Source of the DNA: CAZVIJ01 sp964626735
GTDB taxonomy: Bacteria; Patescibacteriota; Dojkabacteria; JAOAGR01
DNA length: 64,000 nucleotides
Reading direction: 5' to 3'
Assembly (NCBI GenBank): GCA_964626735.1
Contig: CAZVIJ010000001.1
Location: forward strand, 1 to 64,000
Under the pieces are notes generated by a model. It made no database searches. It was not told the origin of the DNA and saw nothing but the letters and a program-made list of their open reading frames with translations. Below, in pieces: positions 9,103-18,520 of this stretch. Positions within the stretch are counted from its first letter, which is position 1; each line of letters opens with the position of its first letter. Position numbers and translations under genes: made by a program.

Positions 9103-11499
9103 ATGAAACAACTACCAAACACACAATACGACTTCAAAGCAACTGAAGAGAAGATCTTGAAGTTCTGGCTTTCGAAGCCGTTTTATAAACCCGAATACGA
9201 TGCGAAGCTTCGTGCGGCGAAGTCGACCGAAGAGATGAAAACCGACGCTCGGGAGATATGGACGCTTATTTGTCCTCCGCCGAATGCATACGATCGTCCG
9301 CATATCGGCAATCTTTCGGGCTACGCTTACCAAGACGCTATGGCGCGGTATCAACGTATGCTCGGGAAGAAAGTCCTTATGGTTCCCGGCAAGGATCATG
9401 CGGGATTGGAAGGGGAAGCGACGTTTGTCCGCGACGTCCTCGAGAAGGAAGGAAAGAAGAAGTCCGATTATTCACGCGAGGACTTTTATCAGCGCGTCTG
9501 GGATCATCAGCAGAAGTTCATCGGCATGATCCGCGAGGACGAGAAGGTCATGGGACTATCGGCAGATTTCGAACGCGAGATGTATACGCTCGATCCACGG
9601 ATTATCAACACGGTTCTCGGCACGTTTGTATCGATGTACCATAAGGGTTTGTTGTACAAGGGCGTCCGCATTATCAACTGGGATGTCAAGGCGCAATCGA
9701 CGATTCCCGACAACCAGTGCGAGCGTATGGAGCGCGAAGGAACGCTGTACTACATAAAGTATCCCTTGAAAGATGAACCTGATCGATTCCTTACCGTCGC
9801 GACGACTCGACCGGAAACCATGCTGGGCGATACCGCACTTGTCATCAATCCTACTGACGATAGGTATCTCGACCTCGTTGGCAAGTCGGCGATATTGCCG
9901 CTTGTCGAGCGTGAAATTCCTATTATCACCAATGGGCGAATCGAAAAAGAATACGGCACGGGAGTCTTGAAATGCACTCCCGCTCATGCTCAGGAGGATT
10001 ACGAGATTATGCTCGAGTGGAACCAGGAATGTCAGAATTTCGTACGCGACAATCCGTCGCTTATCGATGAGCACCAAAAATATCAGCCGATCGGATATGT
10101 CAACGTTATCGACAAAAACTTGCGGATGGTCGGCCCGATTCCTGAAAAGTACCAGGGGCTGAAATCGAATGCTGCGAAAGAAGCGGTTATCGAAGATCTT
10201 CGAGCAGCGGGGCTCTTGGAAAAGGAAGAGAAGATTATGCAGAACGTTCTTATCAGCGAACGTACCGGAGTTATCGTCGAACCTCTTATGGCTCCGCAAT
10301 GGTTTATGGATGTAGACACCTTGCGCCAGCCGCTCATGGATATGGTTCACAACGGTAATGTCAAAATCCACCCGAAAAACCTCGAACGTCGTTTCTTCGC
10401 TTGGGTAGAAAACATGCGCGATTGGGCTATTTCGAGAAATCTTTGGTGGGGGTACCGGCTACCCGTTTGGTATCGCGGAGACCTCGTCGAGGAAATCAAC
10501 AGCGACGGACAAGTTGAGCTCTCAATACTATTAGACGGGAAAAAGGAAAAGTTCGATTCGATGAACGGCGAGCATATGAAGGTTCAAATCGAAAGTCCGG
10601 GGGAAGGGTGGAAGCAGGACGATGATATTCTCGATACATGGTTTTCTTCGGGGCAATGGCCGTATGCCGTATTAGAAGCCCACGAGATGATGGATATCGC
10701 ATATCCGACAAACGTGCTCGTTTCTGCACACGATATTCTCGTCAAATGGGATTTGACGATGATGCTTTTTTCTCACTACCACGAAGGAAAAGAGCCATTC
10801 AAGGATCTCTACCTAACGGGACTCGTAAAAGGCACCGACGGTCAGAAAATGAGCAAATCCAAAAAGAATTTCATACCGCTTGACGATACGCGAGCGCAAT
10901 ACGGCATCGATTCGTTTAGGATGAATTGCTTCTATCAAAATAAGGCAGGCCAGAGCTACGCTATCACACCCGATACATTGAAGAATTTCAGGAACTTCAA
11001 CAATAAAATCTGGAATGCTTCTAAGTTCGTTATGATGAATCTGGAGGGACTCGATCAGGAACAGTGGTTCGAATCGCTTCAGAATGTAAAATCTGCTGAC
11101 GATCTTGGTAAGCTTGCCGAAGGATTAGGGCTCGAGATAATGGAAGAAGACGTCGCCATGCTCGAAAAGCTGGCACATACCGAAAAACGGTTCACCGAAT
11201 TATTCGAGAAATTCAGATTCGGTATCTTATCAGAAGAGCTGTATAGCGAATTCTGGCACACCTTCTGCGATATTTATATCGAGAGCAGCAAGCCGAGAGT
11301 TTGGAAAGATAAGCAGACCGGACAATACTCGTCAAGCGAGGAGTCTCGCAACGCAGCGCAGGCAACCTTGTTCTACTGCCTCAAGTCGTACTTGAAGATG
11401 CTTCATCCGTTTATACCGTACGTTACCGAGGAGATTTGGCAGCATCTTGTTGAGGATGGAAAATATGAGCAGGCACTGATGTATTCAGTCGCGGAATAG
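9103..11499 (+). CDS. valS: Valyl-tRNA synthetase
   Basis: A class I aminoacyl-tRNA synthetase that charges tRNA-Val. Its HIGH motif reads HIGN (about 67-70) within CPPPNAYDRPHIGN, and KMSKS lies near 581-585 (GTDGQKMSKS). ValRS-type elements include VPGKDHAGLEGEATF, the editing-domain ATTRPETMLGDTAL and GTGVLKCTPAHAQ, WAISRNLWWGYRLP and DTWFSSGQWP. It has 798 residues, short for the family (about 880-950), because the C-terminal coiled coil that contacts the tRNA elbow is missing. No good Shine-Dalgarno sequence precedes the ATG. It is the likely target of the T-box leader despite the intervening cassette. Confidence 0.93.
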   Translation: MKQLPNTQYDFKATEEKILKFWLSKPFYKPEYDAKLRAAKSTEEMKTDAREIWTLICPPPNAYDRPHIGNLSGYAYQDAMARYQRMLGKKVLMVPGKDHAGLEGEATFVRDVLEKEGKKKSDYSREDFYQRVWDHQQKFIGMIREDEKVMGLSADFEREMYTLDPRIINTVLGTFVSMYHKGLLYKGVRIINWDVKAQSTIPDNQCERMEREGTLYYIKYPLKDEPDRFLTVATTRPETMLGDTALVINPTDDRYLDLVGKSAILPLVEREIPIITNGRIEKEYGTGVLKCTPAHAQEDYEIMLEWNQECQNFVRDNPSLIDEHQKYQPIGYVNVIDKNLRMVGPIPEKYQGLKSNAAKEAVIEDLRAAGLLEKEEKIMQNVLISERTGVIVEPLMAPQWFMDVDTLRQPLMDMVHNGNVKIHPKNLERRFFAWVENMRDWAISRNLWWGYRLPVWYRGDLVEEINSDGQVELSILLDGKKEKFDSMNGEHMKVQIESPGEGWKQDDDILDTWFSSGQWPYAVLEAHEMMDIAYPTNVLVSAHDILVKWDLTMMLFSHYHEGKEPFKDLYLTGLVKGTDGQKMSKSKKNFIPLDDTRAQYGIDSFRMNCFYQNKAGQSYAITPDTLKNFRNFNNKIWNASKFVMMNLEGLDQEQWFESLQNVKSADDLGKLAEGLGLEIMEEDVAMLEKLAHTEKRFTELFEKFRFGILSEELYSEFWHTFCDIYIESSKPRVWKDKQTGQYSSSEESRNAAQATLFYCLKSYLKMLHPFIPYVTEEIWQHLVEDGKYEQALMYSVAE

Positions 11500-11502
11500 C
11501 GT

Positions 11503-11527
11503 ATCTGGTGGTTAACTACCACCAGAT
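11503..11527. terminator. Bidirectional hairpin between convergent genes
   Basis: A perfect inverted repeat, ATCTGGTGGT-TAACT-ACCACCAGAT (10-bp stem, 5-base loop), lies between valS and the convergent gene and overlaps the last codons of the latter. There is no immediate T tract on either strand, so its strength is uncertain. Confidence 0.5.
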
Positions 11528-12478
11528 CCTCCTGAAAATTGATGTTTTTTTGCTCTCGTATTTCCGGATCTTTTCGTCAATTCCTGATGCTTCGCGGATT
11601 CGTATCATCCTTCGGATATACTTTTGTACATATTCCGCGTTTGGGTTATCGATGACATAATTGCCTCCGACATAGATGTTCCTCAGTTGTAGGTATTCAT
11701 CGATGTCTTCGATAGCAAACTCGGTAAGCGCTTCATGCAAATATTGTACCCAAGTAGCCTTTTCATCAGCCGAAAGCTGACGTCCCGTCCCGTTAAAAAC
11801 CGGACCGTAGCCGTCTAGGTTTTCTCCATCATTAAAATAATGCACGATTTTATCGGGTATCGAACGTTTGTCGCTGTCCCGTCTAAGTTCGGACGTCTTG
11901 TTGAGTAACAGTCGTCCAATTTTCATCCTTAAATCTTGCATCTCTGCGAACCGAATAACCGATTCGTACGGGTAACCGAGAAGGAGTCCAGTGCGGACAT
12001 GTGAGTCGAAGTCTTTCCTGTCGCTCATGCATGCAATCGCATCTTCCACGCTCATGGGTTTGCCTGCGACGGTGAAGTGCTCTGGATATAGTTCAATTAC
12101 ATGCTGTACCGAAACAGGATCGTACAATATGCTTCCGACAGAGTGGGAGACGAGCGTGAAACGTTCCTGTACCGGCGTACCGAGTAAGTTCGCAGCAGTT
12201 GAAAATTCTATTTCTGCTGCCGGCTTCAGCCCAAGATAGAGCGATTGAATGATATCGTATTCGTCATTGTTTCCAATCAACGTAGATTCGTAACGTTTGA
12301 ACATCTCAGGGGATCTGCTTAACGAAGATCGTCCGCGGTCGAGATCATCGATAAGGGCGTTTGCTCCGGCGACTGCCCGCTCTTCGGTGCAGAGCTCGAC
12401 GTATTCGACCCGGGCAATTTCTGGAGATTGAATCACTGTTTCATGGTAAACAATTCTATTGGTCTCGTATAGAAGCAT
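11516..12478 (-). CDS. Hypothetical protein, about 320 aa
   Basis: I do not recognise this protein. I chose the ATG at 12478 (MLLYETNRIVYHE) because longer frames would run into the divergent M16 peptidase gene. It is soluble with no signal peptide, mixed alpha/beta, and ends in a basic-aromatic tail (RRIWW). Notable segments are NDEYDIIQSLYLGLKPAAEIEF and DSHVRTGLLLGYP. It is convergent with valS and divergent from the M16 peptidase gene. The minus-strand gene at 14556-15299 is similar in size class and position relative to a plus-strand enzyme, but I see no convincing sequence relation. Confidence 0.65.
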   Translation of the reverse strand: MLLYETNRIVYHETVIQSPEIARVEYVELCTEERAVAGANALIDDLDRGRSSLSRSPEMFKRYESTLIGNNDEYDIIQSLYLGLKPAAEIEFSTAANLLGTPVQERFTLVSHSVGSILYDPVSVQHVIELYPEHFTVAGKPMSVEDAIACMSDRKDFDSHVRTGLLLGYPYESVIRFAEMQDLRMKIGRLLLNKTSELRRDSDKRSIPDKIVHYFNDGENLDGYGPVFNGTGRQLSADEKATWVQYLHEALTEFAIEDIDEYLQLRNIYVGGNYVIDNPNAEYVQKYIRRMIRIREASGIDEKIRKYESKKTSIFRRIWW

Positions 12479-12529
12479 TTTAGTGACTTTTGACGTGTTT
12501 CTCGTACTGATTCTATGCCGGGATTGTAG

Positions 12530-12535
12530 TAGAAT
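12530..12535 (+). promoter_or_regulatory. -10 box (TAGAAT) of the M16 peptidase gene
   Basis: TAGAAT ends 6 bases before the GTG start at 12542, which places transcription initiation at the start codon (leaderless). Confidence 0.45.
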
Positions 12536-12541
12536 CGCTTT

Positions 12542-13816
12542 GTGACACAAAACAACAAACTCAAGTACACCAAGGTTGCCCCGAACTTCCACCTGTTCAC
12601 GTACTCGACCGATCGCTTCAAGATTGAATACAATATCAACTTCACAGCTGCCGGTTCTATCTTCGAAGAAGATGGACAGCGCGGCGTGTCGCACTTGCTC
12701 GAGCATTGTCTCGTCGGACGGACGAAGGACCTGGATTTCAAGGGACTGCAGCATTTCCTTTTTACTAAAGACATTTACACGAATGCCGCAACCGGAAGGC
12801 TCGGCATGAACTTCGTGACGTCGGGCCACCGGTCCGATTCCGATACGATGCTCGATCTCATGAAAGAATTCGCGTTCGAGCCGACGCTTACCGATGAGGT
12901 ACTCAATCAGGAGAGGGAAATCGTACTGAGCGAAATCGACCAGCGCGCCGGCGATCCAAACTACCGGCTGTATCGCCTGCTGATAGAATCAGTTTTTGAG
13001 GAGGGTTCGTTTGCGCTTAATGAAACGCTCGGCAAACGGGAAGATGTCACAGCCGCGGATCTCTCGGTTTTCTCCAAAATCCGAGAACGGATGCTAAAAA
13101 AAAGTCACGTGATCATGACTGCGGCTGGCCGCGACATAGATGAAGAATATATCATCGACCGCCTCCGATCCGTTTTGCCTCCGGTGGTCGAAGGAGAATT
13201 GCTCCCCGTCACGTACTTTCCGCCAAATAAGCTTAAGGAATTCTCGTTCAAGCCTATCGTTAGCGATATAGCACATGATCATGCAACCGTGAGCGTCGTC
13301 ATCCCGTTCGAGGTGACGCTTGAGAACAAGCCGATCCGGACCTACCTGCGGGAGCTCTTATTCGACCTTCCGACCGGCTACATCTACGATCGTTTGAGAA
13401 ACGAGCTGGGGTTGGTGTATAGCTTGAACTATTCGTTTGATCGAACGAGCCAAACCTTGACGCTCGATTTCACGTCGAGCATTGAAAAGGTACCCACAAT
13501 TATCGAGGAAATTGAGCTCGCCTTCCAGAACTTCGAGAAAGTCATCACCGAGGACAAGGTAAATGTGCTTAAAGGCCTGATGGTTAAGCGGCAAGAACTG
13601 AGCGAAGACGATCCTGAATTCGTTGTAGACTTCGTCGTCAATACGTTTACCGATTACGAAGTTATCTTGGAATACCGAGAGTATATCCAGCAGATCAAGG
13701 CTGTCTCGATGGACGACATCAGGAACCTTTACGATGTTATCGCCAAAAATCTGGCAAGAAAGCAGGTGGTAGTCGTCAGCAACAAGAAAGAAATCGAAGA
13801 CTTGGTGATAAAGTAA
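12542..13816 (+). CDS. M16 family zinc metallopeptidase
   Basis: A pitrilysin/insulinase-type peptidase. It has the inverted zinc motif HLLEH at residues 51-55 (H51, E54, H55) and the third ligand region REIVLSEID with Glu near 131, at the expected spacing, so it looks catalytically complete. At 424 residues it is a single-unit M16 protein of the processing-peptidase-like type, which usually dimerises. It has no signal peptide. The C-terminal half has the family pattern (FDLPTGYIYDRLRNELGLVYSL). GTG start. The substrate is unknown. Confidence 0.88.
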   Translation: MTQNNKLKYTKVAPNFHLFTYSTDRFKIEYNINFTAAGSIFEEDGQRGVSHLLEHCLVGRTKDLDFKGLQHFLFTKDIYTNAATGRLGMNFVTSGHRSDSDTMLDLMKEFAFEPTLTDEVLNQEREIVLSEIDQRAGDPNYRLYRLLIESVFEEGSFALNETLGKREDVTAADLSVFSKIRERMLKKSHVIMTAAGRDIDEEYIIDRLRSVLPPVVEGELLPVTYFPPNKLKEFSFKPIVSDIAHDHATVSVVIPFEVTLENKPIRTYLRELLFDLPTGYIYDRLRNELGLVYSLNYSFDRTSQTLTLDFTSSIEKVPTIIEEIELAFQNFEKVITEDKVNVLKGLMVKRQELSEDDPEFVVDFVVNTFTDYEVILEYREYIQQIKAVSMDDIRNLYDVIAKNLARKQVVVVSNKKEIEDLVIK

Positions 13817-13827
13817 TCGAACGTGTT

Positions 13828-13858
13828 TTGTATCACTGTTTCTTAATGATACTATATT
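13828..13858 (+). promoter_or_regulatory. Candidate leaderless promoter of the GerMN gene
   Basis: TTGTAT (13828-13833) and TATATT (13853-13858) are 19 bases apart. The -10 ends 5 bases before the ATG at 13864. Confidence 0.45.
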
Positions 13859-13863
13859 GGTAA

Positions 13864-14541
13864 ATGGACGAGATCAGAAAAAACAAGATATTCAACATCG
13901 TGGTTATATCCCTCGTCGTTCTCGTCACGCTTCTTGCGATTGCCTCTGCGCTTCGCATGAAGCAATCTGCAGAAAACAAGCCGAACAATGCGGCAACGAC
14001 AACCCCAACACCGTCGACGGCAAGCGTAACGCCGATGCCTTCCGTCTCACCCACAAGCAGTGGCGTAACGGATACGCCTTCTGTCTCTCCATCGCAAACG
14101 GTTGTTCCGACTTCAAGCGGAACGGCTAACGTTAAGGTGTACTTCTCAAAAAATCCTACAAGCCTCGATGATCCGACGGTGGTAATTGCTGTTGATCGAT
14201 CAACCGCGCGCAAGGACGTGGGTACATTTGCGATCGAGCAGCTGATCGCAGGACCGCAAGGCCAGGCAGAGTCGCTCAACGGGTTGTTCACTCCGCTCAA
14301 GCTGTCTGGTACCTCGAACTGCAACGGTAAAGATTTTACCCTTTCGGTTGATACCGCAAAGAAGGCGAAGCTCCAATTCTGCAAATCGGTTCAAACAGCC
14401 GGCGTCGGCGACGATGCGAGGATTAAGACTACCATTACCGCTACCCTGAAGCAGTTCCCGACAATCGAGAACGTCGTCATCCTGACAAACCAGAACCATT
14501 GCTTCGGCGACATGAGCGGACTTGATCAATGTCTTAAATAA
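13864..14541 (+). CDS. GerMN-domain membrane-anchored protein
   Basis: A 225-residue protein with one N-terminal TM helix (IVVISLVVLVTLLAIASAL, about 11-29), a long Ser/Thr/Pro linker (about 35-80; surface-exposed type), and a C-terminal GerMN (sporulation/germination GerM-like) domain. The latter is visible as VKVYFSKNP...IAVDRSTARKDVGTFAIEQLIAGPQG. GerMN domains occur in many non-sporulating bacteria on envelope proteins, and their ligand is not well defined. Two Cys pairs in the domain (SNCNGK, FCKSV, NHCFG, QCLK) suggest disulfides. Confidence 0.8.
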   Translation: MDEIRKNKIFNIVVISLVVLVTLLAIASALRMKQSAENKPNNAATTTPTPSTASVTPMPSVSPTSSGVTDTPSVSPSQTVVPTSSGTANVKVYFSKNPTSLDDPTVVIAVDRSTARKDVGTFAIEQLIAGPQGQAESLNGLFTPLKLSGTSNCNGKDFTLSVDTAKKAKLQFCKSVQTAGVGDDARIKTTITATLKQFPTIENVVILTNQNHCFGDMSGLDQCLK

Positions 14542-14555
14542 TTAGGCTAAAGAGC

Positions 14556-15299
14556 TTAGTTCCTTGCTCCTTTCTTGCGTCGCGTTTGGCTTAGTTGGAG
14601 TTCCTCGATATCTTCGGCGCACGGCAGAGTATCGGAAACCGAATAGGTGGGAGTCATCATCGCCGCGGTGACATGGGTAATCGATTCTTCAATGCTCATA
14701 AAGCAAGGAACGATACCCACCCGTCTCCGTAAGAACTGCAAGAGGCAGCCGGAAATAAAGCGCATGTAGTCGACAAGCGCATCATCGTTCGGAAAGCGCA
14801 ATTCGTTTTTTCTGCATAACGAATCCGCGAATCCTTTGTATACGCAAAGCATACCGTCGTATCGATGGGGATCTAAAAGCCACGTACTCAATACCGCGAT
14901 ATCTACCATAGACTCGGGACCGAAGGGATAGCAGGAAATCGCAACAATTTCTTTTTCCCGCATCTGGGGAGCGAACGGCTCTTTCATATTCGATAACGCT
15001 CTCAGGACGTTGGATGGTTCTTGAACATCAACAGCCACCTGCAATACTTCTCGCGGAGAACCCTGGTCGATGATCAAAAATTCGTACGGAAGAACGCTGA
15101 ACGAAATACCGTTTTCGCGTCGGGGGCGAATCGAGTTATTCGCGCCGGTCGTTCCCAAAAACAGCTGGTTGCATGCTTCCTGCAGGTTAAACCGTGCGCC
15201 CGGAAGCTTCCGGGGGCTATGGGGAATCATCGTAATGGGTATATCCACGGTCGGGTAATCGAGGTATTCGTACGGGTCGCCGAGCGACGATAAGAGCAT
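14556..15299 (-). CDS. Hypothetical protein, about 247 aa
   Basis: I do not recognise this protein. I took the ATG at 15299 (MLLSSLGDPYEYLDYP); longer frames would run into the divergent helicase gene. It has no signal peptide or TM helix. Segments such as RFNLQEACNQLFLGTTGANN and SMVDIAVLSTWLLDP suggest a globular mixed fold, and it ends in a basic tail (RRKKGARN). It is convergent with the GerMN gene and divergent from the helicase gene. Confidence 0.6.
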   Translation of the reverse strand: MLLSSLGDPYEYLDYPTVDIPITMIPHSPRKLPGARFNLQEACNQLFLGTTGANNSIRPRRENGISFSVLPYEFLIIDQGSPREVLQVAVDVQEPSNVLRALSNMKEPFAPQMREKEIVAISCYPFGPESMVDIAVLSTWLLDPHRYDGMLCVYKGFADSLCRKNELRFPNDDALVDYMRFISGCLLQFLRRRVGIVPCFMSIEESITHVTAAMMTPTYSVSDTLPCAEDIEELQLSQTRRKKGARN

Positions 15300-15363
15300 G
15301 AGAGAGTATAGCCACTCTTCATAGGAAAAAAAGTATATATCTATTCTTGATTCAGGATTAATG

Positions 15364-15369
15364 TAAAAT
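15364..15369 (+). promoter_or_regulatory. -10 box (TAAAAT) of the helicase-nuclease gene
   Basis: TAAAAT ends 6 bases before the ATG at 15376, a leaderless layout. Confidence 0.4.
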
Positions 15370-15375
15370 CGTTCG

Positions 15376-18300
15376 ATGGCCTCATTTGAAGAACAGTACA
15401 ACCGCCTTAACGCAGACCAGAAGAAAGCTGTCGACACGCTCGAAGGCCCCGTCCTGGTTATAGCGGGACCGGGAACCGGCAAGACCCAGGTATTGGCGTT
15501 GCGTATCGCTAATATCCGTCGCCAAACCGACGCCAACCCGTCGAGCATCCTCTGCCTAACGTTCCAGGATGCTTCGGTTATCGCGATGAAAAGCCGACTC
15601 CAGTCGTTTATCGGCAATGAGGCATTTAAAGTGCAGGTTCATACCTTCCATTCGTTCTGCTCGGATGTAATACGATCGTTCCCGACCGAATTCGAATTTA
15701 CGGGCGAGGTCGAAGCGGTCAAGGACATCGATAAGCTAGAGATCTTCAAGCAAATCCTGCTCGACAACAAGCTTACCTCGCTCCAAATGAGGAACGATAT
15801 CCTGGGCAATTTCAAGAATATCGTATCCGCAATTTCCAACCTCAAGAAAGAATTTGTAAATCCTCAGAAGTTCGGGTTTATCATCGACGCGTACGAGGCA
15901 ACGCTCGATCCCAAGGTCCGCAAGCTCGAACAGCGTAAGCTTGAGAAGATGCGCGACCTCAAAACATTCTACGAGAAATACGTCGAGTATATGAAGACCG
16001 AAAACAAGATGGACTTCGACGACATGATCTTCAAGGTAACCGAAGCATTCTCGACGAATGACGAATTGGTGAAGTTCTTCCAGGAACAGTATTTGTATAC
16101 TTTGGTCGACGAATTCCAGGACACGAACGCATCGCAGCTTGAGGTGATTCGGTCGGTCGGAAGTTTCGAGGGATTGGAGGCAAACGTATTTGCCGTCGGC
16201 GACGAAGATCAGACGATTTTCCGTTTCCAAGGCGCTTCGAGCGATAACTTCGAGAAGTTCCTGAATATCTTCCCCGGGTCGGAAGTTATCGTGCTGCATA
16301 CCAATTACCGTTCGGGACAGGAAGTGATCGATTGCGCGACGAGCGTTATCGAGAACAACCCGAAACGATTGAACGAGCTTGAATACTTTACCTCGAAAGG
16401 CTTGGACAAGAACTTCAAATCCGGCTTGTCGACCAAGTCAGATACCCAAGTCCATTCCTTCGAGCATTCGTTTCATGAGGATTACTGGATCGGCACCAAG
16501 ATACAGGAACTGACCGCTGGCGGTACCGCCCTGAAAGAGATCGCGGTCATCGCCCGCAACAACAAGCAGATCGTGAATATCACCAAGTTCCTCGACCGCT
16601 TCAATATCCCGTACCTTATTCGGCGTTCCGAATCGATCTTGGATAACCGACACGTCAAGAACTTGATCCTGCTTCTGAAGGTTATCGATAATTCGCAATT
16701 GCTGACCGACAACTCGGTAATGTGGCAAGTTCTTTCGATGGATCTGCTCGGCTTCAATTCGTACGATGTTTTCTCGCTCATCAAAGAGTCGAAGGTGCAA
16801 AAGATGACCATGTACGATTTCGTACAGAAGACGAACATGCCCAAATACCAGGACATCATAACGTTCATGAACAGGATTGTCGCCATGCAGCAGTATTCGA
16901 TGAACAACACATTCACCAACACGTTCACGAAAGTGATCCATGAATTTGGCGTCATTAAATTCCTCGAAACGCTCGACGACTCGTATGCCCAAATAAACAG
17001 GCTTTCGTCTCTTTATCAATATGTTTCTTCGCGTTCCCGTTCAGTCAAGGAATACACGATCTCAACCTTCCTGTCGGAAGTACAGCTTATGCAGGAACGT
17101 AACATCGTGCTTGCAGGCGATCCTATCGATATCAACATCGAAAACAAGATTAACTTGATAACAGCCCATTCATCCAAAGGGCTCGAATTCGATCACGTGT
17201 TCGTATATCAGTGCATCGAGAGCAAGTGGGAAAAGGCGAGGGGAGGTTTTGGCGGAATCAGCTTGCCGCCGCTTTCGATTTTGGATGAAGATATCGATGC
17301 CGCAATCGAAGACCTTGAAATCGAGAAACTGGCAGACGAGATCGACGAGCGTCGTCTGTTCTATGTCGCAATGACGCGTGCGAAAAAAGGCCTTTACCTG
17401 ACATCGAGCAAGCGGTACTTCGATTCCGATTCCGGCGAGGTCGACGCGACGGAAAAAATGGCATCCAAGTTCGTCTCCGAGTCCAAGATCGGCGATTTCG
17501 TTTCGCACGCCGATTTGGTCGAAAAACATACCGATATCATGCGAGTCGTATTGAGCGAAGAGACGCCGATAGACATCCCGGATCGAAATAAAGAGTATCT
17601 CAGGAAAATCGTCGACACGAACTTGAATCTTTCTGCTACTAAGCTCAATACCTACGAAAAGTGCCACTACCGGTTTCTCTTGCAGGACGTTTACGAGCTT
17701 CCGACTCCTAAAAATTTGAATGCTGAAATCGGTTCTGCAATCCATAAAGGCATCGAGCTCTTGACGAAATCGTACGATGCGCAAACCGGAAAGCCGACCT
17801 TAACGCGGGAAGAACTGTACTCGATTGCGAAAAAAGAGCTGGACTCGAATATTTCGAAGGACGATATCGACGTCGCCGAATTGGGTAGTATCGACGTTGC
17901 GTACGAGGAAATAAACCGCGGGCTTTCTGCCTATTACGACTATTACCAGCTGAATCCCGAGAAACCCGTCGATCAAGAGCTTTTCCTGTTCGGTACGTAT
18001 GACGGGATTCGCTTGCGGGGAAGAATCGATAAAATATCCAAGGGAGCTGGCGAATTCGCTGAGCATCTTGTCATAACCGACTATAAAACAACCTCCCTCA
18101 TGCCGACCGTTACCTCGTTCCTTGGATTGACCGCATCGGGAAACAAAAACCATCTGCGGCAGCTTATGTTCTACCGCCTTCTCATGGAGTCGGCAGATAC
18201 TGCCCGAATGAAAGCGTTATCCAGCAAATTGACCAGCCTGAAGATAGAATACATCGACACGAAAAATGGGGAAGTCAAGGTTTTCGAGCTCCCGAAAGAG

Positions 18301-18489
18301 GGGATCTTCCAATATCTGCCGAGGGCGAATTCGAAAAAGACGGCAGACTTCGATGTCGATGCAGAGTACGAACAGTTCAAGAACGACTTGAAGCAAGCGT
18401 TCGCGGATATACAAAACATGGACTTCTCCCGAACCGAAGATCGGCGCGAATGTCAGTTGTGCCCATTCCGCAATCACTGCGGACGATAG
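15376..18489 (+). CDS. UvrD/AddA-like helicase fused to Fe-S PD-(D/E)XK nuclease
   Basis: An SF1A 3'-5' helicase with a C-terminal RecB/AddB-type nuclease in one 1037-residue chain, for recombination or double-strand-break end processing. Walker A GPGTGKT is at 31-37, Walker B/motif II LVDEFQDTN near 243-250, motif III EDQTIFRFQGA, motif V TAHSSKGLEFDHVF and motif VI RRLFYVAMTRAKKGLYL. The nuclease begins near 745 (LSATKLNTYEKCHYRF) and has TDYKTT near 900. A Cys near 761 plus CQLCPFRNHC at 1026-1035 form the four-Cys pattern (C..C-x2-C-x5-C) of the AddB/Cas4 iron-sulfur staple. It may serve alone in place of RecBCD/AddAB. A candidate -10 lies directly before the ATG. Confidence 0.9.
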   Translation: MASFEEQYNRLNADQKKAVDTLEGPVLVIAGPGTGKTQVLALRIANIRRQTDANPSSILCLTFQDASVIAMKSRLQSFIGNEAFKVQVHTFHSFCSDVIRSFPTEFEFTGEVEAVKDIDKLEIFKQILLDNKLTSLQMRNDILGNFKNIVSAISNLKKEFVNPQKFGFIIDAYEATLDPKVRKLEQRKLEKMRDLKTFYEKYVEYMKTENKMDFDDMIFKVTEAFSTNDELVKFFQEQYLYTLVDEFQDTNASQLEVIRSVGSFEGLEANVFAVGDEDQTIFRFQGASSDNFEKFLNIFPGSEVIVLHTNYRSGQEVIDCATSVIENNPKRLNELEYFTSKGLDKNFKSGLSTKSDTQVHSFEHSFHEDYWIGTKIQELTAGGTALKEIAVIARNNKQIVNITKFLDRFNIPYLIRRSESILDNRHVKNLILLLKVIDNSQLLTDNSVMWQVLSMDLLGFNSYDVFSLIKESKVQKMTMYDFVQKTNMPKYQDIITFMNRIVAMQQYSMNNTFTNTFTKVIHEFGVIKFLETLDDSYAQINRLSSLYQYVSSRSRSVKEYTISTFLSEVQLMQERNIVLAGDPIDINIENKINLITAHSSKGLEFDHVFVYQCIESKWEKARGGFGGISLPPLSILDEDIDAAIEDLEIEKLADEIDERRLFYVAMTRAKKGLYLTSSKRYFDSDSGEVDATEKMASKFVSESKIGDFVSHADLVEKHTDIMRVVLSEETPIDIPDRNKEYLRKIVDTNLNLSATKLNTYEKCHYRFLLQDVYELPTPKNLNAEIGSAIHKGIELLTKSYDAQTGKPTLTREELYSIAKKELDSNISKDDIDVAELGSIDVAYEEINRGLSAYYDYYQLNPEKPVDQELFLFGTYDGIRLRGRIDKISKGAGEFAEHLVITDYKTTSLMPTVTSFLGLTASGNKNHLRQLMFYRLLMESADTARMKALSSKLTSLKIEYIDTKNGEVKVFELPKEGIFQYLPRANSKKTADFDVDAEYEQFKNDLKQAFADIQNMDFSRTEDRRECQLCPFRNHCGR

Positions 18490-18520
18490 ACTTATGAGCG
18501 AATTCATTCTATCGTGAATT

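Noticed and set aside
9556..10371. Long open frame antisense to valS (271 codons, minus strand)
   Set aside because: It lies entirely within valS on the opposite strand, has no recognisable domain, and is explained by the codon bias of valS.
12479..12829. Upstream extension of the minus-strand hypothetical gene to 437 codons
   Set aside because: It would overlap the well-supported M16 peptidase start by nearly 290 bases; the ATG at 12478 avoids this.
15300..15617. Upstream extension of the minus-strand gene at 14556 to 353 codons
   Set aside because: It would overlap the start of the helicase-nuclease gene by more than 240 bases.
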